Assembly (NCBI RefSeq): GCF_014698505.1
Contig: NZ_JACJTD010000035.1
Span: 19,427-83,426, forward strand
Length of the DNA: 64,000 bases
Reading direction: 5' to 3'
Source of the DNA: Nostoc foliaceum FACHB-393
Lineage (GTDB): Bacteria; Cyanobacteriota; Cyanobacteriia; Cyanobacteriales; Nostocaceae
The notes beneath the pieces are model-generated. The model was not told where the DNA came from, made no database searches, and saw only the letters and a program-made list of their open reading frames with translations. Both the position numbers and the translations under genes were made by a program. This document shows, in pieces, positions 24,321 through 31,501 of the stretch (the first letter of the stretch is position 1; every line of letters begins with the position of its first letter).

Positions 24321-25133
24321 CTACACCCATGCTGATAACGGTGGAACTTGTAACAATTCGCTACTGAGAGAGTCGTGAATATAACCATTTGTTGCGAGAA
24401 TTCTACCTGACTCAATTTTGACGGGAGTGCCATCGTAGGCGGTGACTTTGCCCCCAGCTTCTTGTAACAGAATTATCCCGGCAGCAATATCCCAAGGAGA
24501 AAGCCCTCGTTCCCAATAACCATCGACACGTCCACAGGCAACATATGCTAAATCTAGCGATGCAGAACCGCTACGTCTAACTCCTTGGGTAAGATGGGTG
24601 AGGTGACTAAATTCAGCGTAGTTGTTATCAGAGGTTTCGCGGCGATCATAGGCGAATCCTGTCACTAATAGACTTTTACTTAGTTCAGATGTTACCGAAA
24701 CCTTGATAGGGTGGCGGTTACGCGTTGCTCCCAAGCCAGCAGCAGCACAGAATAGCTCATTGTGAAATGGATCATAAATTACACCAAGTTGCGGAACACC
24801 ATTCATTAACAGCCCGATAGAAACGGCAAAAAATGGGTATTGATGAGCGTAGTTGGTTGTACCATCTAGAGGATCTATTGCCCATAGGTATTCATTCTCT
24901 TGATTACCTAATTTTCCTGATTCTTCAGCGAGGATAGAATGCTGGGGAAAGTGGCGGCGCAAAATTTCTAAAATCAACTCTTCTGAGGCTTTATCAGCAG
25001 CGGTGACTAAATCACCAGGGCGACCTTTTTCAATAATTGCGTCTTCTAATTTACCTAAGTAACCTTGCAAAATGGCACCAGCAGCTAAGGCTGCTTCTGT
25101 AGCAATATCTAGAAAAATTTGTAGATTAGTCAT
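24321..25133 (-). CDS. inositol monophosphatase family protein
   Basis: Mg2+-dependent phosphatase of the IMPase/SuhB/HisN group, 270 residues. Motifs: AEESGKLG (about 68-75), DPLDGTTNYAHQYPFFAVS (about 86-104) and SPWDIAAG (about 218-225), which carry the metal ligands. Substrate could be inositol-1-phosphate, histidinol phosphate or another sugar phosphate; sequence alone does not decide, and a histidinol-phosphatase role would fit the nearby hisZ but is speculation. The ATG (25131-25133) lies in the first unit of a heptamer repeat block, and no Shine-Dalgarno is visible. Confidence 0.88.
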   Translation of the reverse strand: MTNLQIFLDIATEAALAAGAILQGYLGKLEDAIIEKGRPGDLVTAADKASEELILEILRRHFPQHSILAEESGKLGNQENEYLWAIDPLDGTTNYAHQYPFFAVSIGLLMNGVPQLGVIYDPFHNELFCAAAGLGATRNRHPIKVSVTSELSKSLLVTGFAYDRRETSDNNYAEFSHLTHLTQGVRRSGSASLDLAYVACGRVDGYWERGLSPWDIAAGIILLQEAGGKVTAYDGTPVKIESGRILATNGYIHDSLSSELLQVPPLSAWV

Positions 25134-25169
25134 TAGTCATTAGTCATTAATCATTAGTCATTAGTCATT
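25128..25169. repeat. STRR heptamer block covering the IMPase start codon
   Basis: Six units of A(G/A)TCATT in tandem. On the IMPase strand each unit gives an ATG; the overlap TAATGA gives alternating stop and start. The gene's start is in the last unit reached by ribosomes. Confidence 0.8.
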
Positions 25170-25225
25170 GGAAAGAGACAAGGAAGAAACTTGTTCAATA
25201 ATTCTCCCTTGTCCCCTTTGTCTCC
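25168..25225 (+). repeat. dispersed spacer element, copy 3
   Basis: GGAAAGAGACAAGGAAGAAA, then CTTGTTCAATAATTCTCCCT and TGTCCCC. It shares its core with 17180-17300 and, inverted, with 21945-22075. It fills the gap between the nuclease and IMPase genes. Confidence 0.7.
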
Positions 25226-25232
25226 CGACTCC

Positions 25233-25778
25233 TCAAAGATTTTGGCGGCGAAACTCGGCGGGAGTCAGGCGCATGGATTTTTCTGGGTTCCAGATTCCTT
25301 GGCCCATGAGTCTAGCCCATTGTTGGGCACGTTCTAAACGCTGGTCATACTTATGGTTAGGCGATCGCCCAACAAACATTGCATTCCCTTGTTTTACTAA
25401 TTCTTCATTCAACAACACCTTATTTTTCCACACATAAGCTAGAGTTCGGCCAATTTTGTCTTTTGCTTCTAAATCAAACTCCAGCGTTACCGATTGTTCT
25501 GCACCACCAATTAGATTCTCTAACTGTTCTTTTGCTGCTTCCCCCCAAGGCCGCTGTCGCAAATCTGGTGCATCAATCCCAACTAACCGCACTTGAGAAA
25601 TCAAATTTGGTTGTTCAGCCATGCCTAACACTTCCAAACTTTGCCCACTAACTACCCGCGCTACTTTCACTTGAGCCTCATTGTTTGGCAGCTGGTTTTT
25701 ACCTTGGCAACTCACCAAGAGCAATAAGCAAGCTAAAATGGCTATTTTTCGTACCCAGTCACCAAGACGCACAAGCAT
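25233..25778 (-). CDS. thermonuclease-like (SNase) lipoprotein
   Basis: Staphylococcal-nuclease-fold protein of 181 residues from ATG 25778, chosen because AGGAGA lies seven bases upstream; a longer frame to 25838 would overlap the ferredoxin gene. A hydrophobic segment ends in a lipobox-like LLLLVSC (about 11-24), so it is probably lipid-anchored. The SNase domain (about 38-165) shows VRLVGIDAPD and IGRTLAYVW, with the acidic and Arg residues expected of an active enzyme. Likely role: degradation of extracellular nucleic acid. It follows the 2Fe-2S ferredoxin gene by 49 bases on the same strand. Confidence 0.85.
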   Translation of the reverse strand: MLVRLGDWVRKIAILACLLLLVSCQGKNQLPNNEAQVKVARVVSGQSLEVLGMAEQPNLISQVRLVGIDAPDLRQRPWGEAAKEQLENLIGGAEQSVTLEFDLEAKDKIGRTLAYVWKNKVLLNEELVKQGNAMFVGRSPNHKYDQRLERAQQWARLMGQGIWNPEKSMRLTPAEFRRQNL

Positions 25779-25827
25779 CAGAACTTCTCCTATGGTCGCC
25801 GCTGCGCCATCGGTGATTTTGAATTGT

Positions 25828-26196
25828 TTATTCCTCATCTAACGGTAAACCAGCTTTGACTCTTCCCCTAGCAAAATAGCGGCCAAACTGGAGTTCGTAG
25901 ACTTCATCTTCGTCTTGCGTCTCCACCTCCAAATCAGAACGGGGGTAACTCACACACAACAAGGCATAACCTTGCCGACGTAAATCTGGCGACAATCCGA
26001 TCGCCTCCGGTTGGTAAATTTCTCCCGATAAAACTCTCACTGCACAAGTGGTGCAAGCCCCGTTGCGGCAGGAAAACGGTAGGTCTACCCCTTGTTTTTC
26101 GCCAGCGTGAAGGATGTAGCGGTCTTCTGGGACTTGGAGGGTGTGTGTTTTGCCAGTGGCGCGATCGCGAACTCTAATTGTGTATGTACGGGACAT
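25828..26196 (-). CDS. plant-type [2Fe-2S] ferredoxin with C-terminal extension
   Basis: 122-residue electron carrier. Ligands are Cys43, 48, 51 (CRNGACTTC) and Cys81. Compared with PetF (about 98 residues) it has a longer C-terminus (DEDEVYELQFGRYFARGRVKAGLPLDEE) and a basic N-terminus with RDRATGK, so it belongs to one of the minor cyanobacterial ferredoxin groups rather than PetF. Its partner is unknown. It is upstream of the nuclease gene and could share its transcript. Confidence 0.88.
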   Translation of the reverse strand: MSRTYTIRVRDRATGKTHTLQVPEDRYILHAGEKQGVDLPFSCRNGACTTCAVRVLSGEIYQPEAIGLSPDLRRQGYALLCVSYPRSDLEVETQDEDEVYELQFGRYFARGRVKAGLPLDEE

Positions 26197-26301
26197 CTGG
26201 ATTTGCGTTTTGGGTTTGGGACTTTCAGATTCAATCTAAATATCTTTCTTTATCTTTGCATTTTCTGGGATTCTATAGTATGATCGTAACTTGTGGCGCC
26301 T

Positions 26302-26386
26302 GGAGAGGTGGCCGAGTGGTTTAAGGCGCAGACCTGGAAAGTCTGTTTAGGGAAACTTAACGGGGGTTCGAATCCCCCCCTCTCCG
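26302..26386 (+). tRNA. tRNA-Ser (GGA)
   Basis: 85-nt class II tRNA. Acceptor GGAGAGG (26302-26308) pairs with CCTCTCC (26379-26385), discriminator G. The anticodon arm CAGAC-CTGGAAA-GTCTG gives anticodon GGA. A long variable arm (about TTTAGGGAAACTTAA) and a GGTTCGAATCC T-arm are present. CCA is not encoded; T-rich sequence follows. Confidence 0.95.
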
Positions 26387-26593
26387 TTTTAAAACCTAGT
26401 CTAAATATATAGTTTGAACCATACTTCTACAAATAGTCGGGTTCAGTAAAAAGCAGGATATTGCCAAATAAATTCTTAAAATTTCTTTGAAAGTACGTTA
26501 GCGTTCCGCAGGAAAGGGATCGTACAAACCAAAAAACAAGCGAGGCACTTGTGACCTCGCTTCTGTTTTAGTACAACAGTGGTTTATACAGGA

Positions 26594-27145
26594 TTAACGA
26601 GACCTATTACCGCTTGCACCTTTAGCTGACTTTGCCTCTTGAAGTAACTGTGGCAGATGCTGCTCAATTTTTTGAGCTGTCTGTTCTTCCTGCTGCAAGT
26701 TTTGCTGTAGCAATTGCACTACTTCGTTTTGCCCCATCTGCTCGGCACCTTTAATCAAACCACGATAGGCGGCAATTTCCAGTTGTTCGACCTTGGCCTG
26801 TCCTCCTGCTAGCCCTAAATCCACAATTTGAGGATTATCAGCAGACAGTAGTGTTAATTTTTGAGTATCACTAATCAAACCAGCCGCCGCATCACAAGTG
26901 ACGCGCTGTGGTTGTTGTCCCAAGGCGCTGAATACTTGCTCTAGATTCCTAATTTGCTGCTCGGTTTCCCGAATATGGGTTTCGAGCAAGGACTTCAATT
27001 GGCTATGTTGGCTACACTGCCACATTAATTGCTGTGCTTCCAAGAAGCGATGTTCAGCATCGTACATACCACCAAGTTCATAGATGAACTTATCCTGCAA
27101 GTTTGTGATTTTTTTGGTACCGGGACGTTCGCTAAGTTGAACCAT
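26594..27145 (-). CDS. DUF892 ferritin-like protein (YciE/YciF family)
   Basis: 183 residues, all helical, matching DUF892: KFIYELGGMYDAEHRFLEAQ at the N-terminus, THIRETEQQIRNLEQVF, and a final EIAAYRGLIKGAEQMG...EEQTAQKIEQ. Glu/His positions could bind metal as in ferritin-like bundles. Members are stress-induced in several bacteria. The C-terminus is Ser/Gly/Arg-rich. The ATG at 27145 is preceded by AAGGAGAA, a good Shine-Dalgarno. It is a single gene between the tRNA and the HEAT-repeat gene. Confidence 0.87.
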   Translation of the reverse strand: MVQLSERPGTKKITNLQDKFIYELGGMYDAEHRFLEAQQLMWQCSQHSQLKSLLETHIRETEQQIRNLEQVFSALGQQPQRVTCDAAAGLISDTQKLTLLSADNPQIVDLGLAGGQAKVEQLEIAAYRGLIKGAEQMGQNEVVQLLQQNLQQEEQTAQKIEQHLPQLLQEAKSAKGASGNRSR

Positions 27146-27416
27146 TGTGATTCTCCTTCATATTTGACGCTGTATTTAACTGCCACACCCCTAACCTATG
27201 TCTGCTACCAAGTCTTCTCTTCATACCTCAGGCACAGCTAAGTGTTAAATCTGACTGCTAAATTCAATACACAATCTAGCAAGAAGTAACATTTGTTTAT
27301 TTTTCACTCATAATTGAGTCATTTTGTAAAGTCGCCAAACTCCTACTTCACTATGGCAACAGCCTGATGAACGGATCGGGTAAATTAAGATAAGTAAAGA
27401 AAACGCTTTGAACTAA

Positions 27417-28097
27417 ATGGCAGCTCTAAGCTTACAAGAAATTTCTACTCAGTTAGAAAGTCCAAATTTACGCGATCGCATGGTAGCCCTTGCCAATCTG
27501 CGTCATGTAGCCCCTGAGGATGCAGTCCCTTTGATTAAAAAGGTACTGGATGACGAATCTTTGCAACTGCGATCAATGGCAATATTTGCTCTTGGAATCA
27601 AGCCGACGGCTGAATGTTATTCAATTTTGGTCAGAATCCTCGAAAATGACCCAGATTATGGGATACGCGCTGATGCGGCTGGTGCCTTAGGATATTTGGG
27701 TGATGCCAGAGCCTTTGAAGTGCTTTCACGGGCATTTTATGAAGATACTGATTGGCTAGTACGCTTTAGTGCAGCCGTTTCTCTAGGTAACATTAAAGAC
27801 CCCCGTGCCCGTCAAATTCTACTTCAGGCATTGGATAGCAAAGAAGTAGTGTTGCAACAAGCTGCAATCTCTGCACTGGGAGAAATTCAAGACATTGAGT
27901 CTGTAGATCAGATTCTGCGCTTCGCCCAATCAGATGATTGGTTAGTAAGGCAGCGTTTAGCAGAAGCTTTGGGTAATCTTCCTACTCCCAAGAGTGTCTC
28001 AGCTTTAAAATATCTGGAAAAAGACAATCATTTCAACGTTGCTGAGGCAGCCAGGATTGGTCTTAAGAAGCTTGAGGAAATAGGCAATCAAGCTTAA
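27417..28097 (+). CDS. HEAT-repeat protein of the NblB/CpcE-like group
   Basis: 226 residues with about six HEAT repeats, for example DDESLQLRSMAIFALG, NDPDYGIRADAAGALGYLG and DTDWLVRFSAAVSLGNI. This type is related to CpcE/PecE lyase subunits and NblB, which act on phycobiliproteins. The next gene (75 bases on, same strand) is a CpeS-type lyase, which supports a role in phycobilisome assembly or breakdown. I cannot separate lyase-like from degradation-related function by sequence. There is no signal peptide. Confidence 0.78.
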   Translation: MAALSLQEISTQLESPNLRDRMVALANLRHVAPEDAVPLIKKVLDDESLQLRSMAIFALGIKPTAECYSILVRILENDPDYGIRADAAGALGYLGDARAFEVLSRAFYEDTDWLVRFSAAVSLGNIKDPRARQILLQALDSKEVVLQQAAISALGEIQDIESVDQILRFAQSDDWLVRQRLAEALGNLPTPKSVSALKYLEKDNHFNVAEAARIGLKKLEEIGNQA

Positions 28098-28172
28098 GAT
28101 TAAAGTTTCCTGCTACCTTTTAATAATAATTAAGTGGGAATTTTAGCATTTTGATGCAGGGTAATTTTATTC

Positions 28173-28739
28173 ATGAATATTGAAGAGTTTTTTGAGTTAA
28201 GTGCTGGTAAATGGTTTTCTCATCGTACTAGTCAACATTTGGCTTTTAACCAATCTGAACATAGCAAGTCAGACATCATAATTGAGACTCTGGCAATAGA
28301 TGATCCAGAAGTGATCAAACTGTGTCAACAGTACAAAGTTAATCCTAGTTCCGCCTCTTGTGCTGCCAAAATTAGCTGGAACGGCACAATGGAAAAGGAT
28401 CAAGTAAAACACAGTGGTTCAACTGTGTTGGTTTCGGTAACTGATGCAGATAATCCAGCTGAAGGTAAGTTACTGCGGGAAATAGTTGATGCCGATAAAA
28501 CCCCAGTTGCCGGACACTATAAATTTGACAGTGATGGTGCCTTAATTCTAACTATAGAGGATGAAACCATGTGGTTAGAGGAGCGCCTGTGGTTTGCTAG
28601 CCCCAATTTGCGAATGCGGGTAAATGTCCTCAAGAATTTTGGTGGATTTAGTATCACTTCCTTCACTTCTGAGATTCGCATGGGTGGCTTTCCCCCAGCT
28701 GTGAAGGCTTCTGAGGCAGCTAATTCAGTATCGAGTTAG
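28173..28739 (+). CDS. cpeS1: CpeS/CpcS-family phycobiliprotein lyase
   Basis: Attaches phycocyanobilin to Cys84-type sites of phycobiliproteins. 188 residues with the lipocalin-like fold of the CpcS-III group; the N-terminus IEEFFELSAGKWFSHRTSQH and the WLEERLWFASPNLRMR strand are family hallmarks. In Anabaena the homologous protein (Alr0617) is a broad-specificity lyase. It follows the HEAT-repeat gene with a 75-base gap and is likely co-transcribed. An interspersed hairpin lies 15 bases downstream. Confidence 0.87.
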   Translation: MNIEEFFELSAGKWFSHRTSQHLAFNQSEHSKSDIIIETLAIDDPEVIKLCQQYKVNPSSASCAAKISWNGTMEKDQVKHSGSTVLVSVTDADNPAEGKLLREIVDADKTPVAGHYKFDSDGALILTIEDETMWLEERLWFASPNLRMRVNVLKNFGGFSITSFTSEIRMGGFPPAVKASEAANSVSS

Positions 28740-28753
28740 TTTTATGTAAAGGA

Positions 28754-28795
28754 GCCACTGCCTTGCGCGGCTTTCCCGCAGGGTACCTAAGTGGC
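28754..28795. repeat. inverted repeat after cpeS
   Basis: GCCACT (28754-28759) pairs with AGTGGC (28790-28795); inside, GCGCGGCTTTCCCGC forms a second short stem. It resembles other Nostoc interspersed elements and may help end the HEAT-cpeS transcript. Confidence 0.5.
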
Positions 28796-28958
28796 GTTGT
28801 ATCATGCCGCTCTCTTGTACACCATACTAGATTTTAAGTGCGTTAGGACTAATGTCCATAACGCACCCTTGTATAAGTTCAAATAACAAAATACCAAGCT
28901 ATGGTTAATTACATAGTTGAGAAAAATTGAGAGATATTTCTCTTTGCGTTGATACTTT

Positions 28959-30530
28959 TTAAATTTGCAAAAAGTTAGCGATCGCCTGCGGTAATGGCAA
29001 AATAATTACAATCAACAAAGCCATTGCCAGTAATCCCCAAATGTCACGTTTGTTATCCAATTCAGTGACATCATTCAGTGCAGGTTCATCAATCAACGGC
29101 ATAAATAATAAGATAATTGCCCACACCAAAAATTCTTCTCGAACTAAAGAAAGTAATAGCAAGAGGACGCGAGCAATTTGACCAATTACAATCGCAGTTC
29201 GTTGTCCAAACATCGCATGGACAATGTGACCGCCATCTAGTTGTCCCACAGGCATTAAATTTAAGGCTGTAACAATTAGTCCTAAAAAACCAGCTACTGC
29301 AACTGGATGCAAATCAAGGGCTGATTGTGCTGTCAACTGACTACCCAAGGCTAACTTCGAGAGTAGCGCTAGTAAAATGGAATACTTGGGATTAAGGGCA
29401 TCAGGATTTAAAAGCCGGGTTTTTTCAGTGATGGAAACCACGTCAGAATGAGCTAAACCCCATATTAGTAATGGTAAAGTCACGACAAAGCCAGCAATTG
29501 GACCAGCAATACTAATGTCAAATAAAGCTTTGCGGTTGGGAATAGGACTACGCATTTGAATAAATGCACCAAAAGTTCCCAAGAAGAAAGGGATAGGAAT
29601 AAAGTAAGGCAACGTTGAGCGAATCTTGTAAAATTTAGCTGTCAAATAATGCCCAAGTTCGTGAATGCCTAAAATAGTCATCAATCCTAAGGCATAGGGT
29701 AATCCCTTGAATAGGACATCTGGGTTAGATATAACTTTCAGCAAAGAGCCAATTTCCCATAGAGGCGGAAGAGCAACACCAGCAATTTCTATCCCCACTA
29801 AGGTAGTAGTTAGCAAAGTAGCTACTAGTAGTAGAAGTGCTAATCCTGGTCGAGTTAACCGTTCTTGGTCGCGTCGTGGTGTATTTCTCTCTTTAGCAGC
29901 TTGAACGTTGGGAACCAGCACAAAGAAAGGTTTCTCATTTAAACCTTCTTGAAAGATCAGCAGGAAGCGATCGCCAAATTGTGCTTCAATATTAGTCTTA
30001 ATCTGCTGATAAGCGTTGCTGGCTTGAGTTCGCAACTGACCACGGCAAATCACAGCTTGTGGTCGATACTCAATATTTTGAACGTAGTATACAGACCAAG
30101 GAAAACAATTTCGCAGTTGAGTTTCTTCCGTAGGCTCAATGGGACGCACTATTGGTTCTGCGGGAGGCTGGATAGTCGGCTGTGATTCTGAGCCTTGGGC
30201 TTGGGTTTCGGTCTGTGTATCTCTTGGCACTCGCCGTCCCCATTGAAATAACATCCAGTACAACAGTGTGGAGGCAAATAATGACCAAATAATCAGCGCT
30301 GGCGGCGGAGGTTGTTTTGCTCCATACATCAGCGTCCATCCACTCAACAGAAATGCTGGTGTCATTAAAACCAGCCACAACAACCATACTGGCGTCCGGG
30401 TGATCTGAGCGACGCTATGCTGCACCATTAAATAAGTAGCTAGCCCCAGTAGGATGATAAACAGAAACCAAAATGCCATGTTATCTTCAGTAATTTTGAC
30501 AAAACGCCCCACCAGTAGCCTCAGCACCAT
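28959..30530 (-). CDS. site-2 protease family membrane metalloprotease (M50)
   Basis: Intramembrane zinc protease of 523 residues. Two N-terminal helices (about 17-75), a soluble segment (about 90-235) and a C-terminal M50 core with HELGH (His290, Glu291, His294) and the LDG motif GQLDGGH (Asp432). The soluble insert and overall plan resemble the cyanobacterial and chloroplast EGY-type proteases. Substrates are unknown; family members cleave membrane-bound regulators. Single gene, divergent from the MBL-fold gene. An alternative start at the MAFWF residues (about position 18) would remove a basic N-terminus. Confidence 0.88.
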   Translation of the reverse strand: MVLRLLVGRFVKITEDNMAFWFLFIILLGLATYLMVQHSVAQITRTPVWLLWLVLMTPAFLLSGWTLMYGAKQPPPPALIIWSLFASTLLYWMLFQWGRRVPRDTQTETQAQGSESQPTIQPPAEPIVRPIEPTEETQLRNCFPWSVYYVQNIEYRPQAVICRGQLRTQASNAYQQIKTNIEAQFGDRFLLIFQEGLNEKPFFVLVPNVQAAKERNTPRRDQERLTRPGLALLLLVATLLTTTLVGIEIAGVALPPLWEIGSLLKVISNPDVLFKGLPYALGLMTILGIHELGHYLTAKFYKIRSTLPYFIPIPFFLGTFGAFIQMRSPIPNRKALFDISIAGPIAGFVVTLPLLIWGLAHSDVVSITEKTRLLNPDALNPKYSILLALLSKLALGSQLTAQSALDLHPVAVAGFLGLIVTALNLMPVGQLDGGHIVHAMFGQRTAIVIGQIARVLLLLLSLVREEFLVWAIILLFMPLIDEPALNDVTELDNKRDIWGLLAMALLIVIILPLPQAIANFLQI

Positions 30531-30672
30531 AGCATTAACTACAAGGCAGACCTCAAATCCTAATTTTTTTCACAACGGTTAACAGTCCTGGTTAACGCTC
30601 AAGTTTCAATTCTTTAGAATTTCCACACTGCAACCAGATTGTCCACAACTCCTCAGTTTCGGTTCTTTGATC

Positions 30673-31407
30673 ATGTGCCCTTTACCTCAACAGCCAAGTC
30701 ATACAACTAAGCCACCACGGGCTGTCTTCCCTAACGAAGTTCCTAGCGGAGGTTCTATGCAATCGGACTTCGCACAAGAGAGCATTTTTGCTTTTCCACC
30801 CAATCGGGACACATTAGGAGGAACCTCTTATCTTATTGTAAGAAATGAAGGCAATATCCTCATAGACTGCCCGGCTCTAGACCAAACAAATCAAGATTTT
30901 TTAGGAACGCATGGAGGCGTGCGTTGGTTGTTTCTCACCCATCGAGGTGCTATTGGCAAAACTGCTGAAATTCAGCAAGTGTTTGGCTGCGAAATCTTGA
31001 TTCAAGAGCAAGAAGCTTATTTATTACCAGGCTTAACCCCAACTACCTTTAGTCAAGAATTTACACTTGATGCATCAACACAAGTGATTTGGACACCAGG
31101 TCATTCTCCTGGCTCATCTTGCCTATACTACAGTGAACTTGGAGGTATATTGTTTTCTGGTCGCCACTTAGTTCCTAATCAGCAGGGTAAAGCAGTACCA
31201 TTACGGACAGCCAAAACCTTTCACTGGCCCCGACAAATTAACAGTCTTCGGTTATTATTAGAACGTTTTACACCAGAAACTCTCAGATACATTTGTCCGG
31301 GAGCTAATACAGGTTTTCTTAGAGGCAAGCGTGTCATAGATCAGGGTTATCAACACATTGCATCTCTGGATTTACTAACTTTGCTGCGGATACAGCCCCT
31401 AATTTAA
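30673..31407 (+). CDS. metallo-beta-lactamase-fold protein with degenerate metal site
   Basis: About 244 residues from ATG 30673, or 216 from ATG 30757, which has GGAGG four bases upstream and begins MQSDFAQESIF. The fold is visible (GGTSYLIVRNEGNILIDCPA, WTPGHSPGSSCLYY). The usual THxHxDH metal motif is replaced by THRGAIGK, and the later SGDH-type motif reads FSGRHL, so most metal ligands are gone. It may be a non-hydrolytic, binding or redox-unrelated member. The upstream Pro-rich 28 residues are low-complexity. The next gene, the giant kinase, starts 94 bases downstream on the same strand. Confidence 0.8.
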   Translation: MCPLPQQPSHTTKPPRAVFPNEVPSGGSMQSDFAQESIFAFPPNRDTLGGTSYLIVRNEGNILIDCPALDQTNQDFLGTHGGVRWLFLTHRGAIGKTAEIQQVFGCEILIQEQEAYLLPGLTPTTFSQEFTLDASTQVIWTPGHSPGSSCLYYSELGGILFSGRHLVPNQQGKAVPLRTAKTFHWPRQINSLRLLLERFTPETLRYICPGANTGFLRGKRVIDQGYQHIASLDLLTLLRIQPLI

Positions 31408-31501
31408 CATTGGTGGTTTTTGATACTGGTGCAAAATATAAGTTAAGGAAGATATTGTCTGGGGAATTCTAGCGTTAGACAAGGAATTCTAGTAAAAAGT
31501 T

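Noticed and set aside
26480..26520. Possible LexA-like AGTAC motif after the tRNA
   Set aside because: The second half does not fit GTWC at the required spacing.
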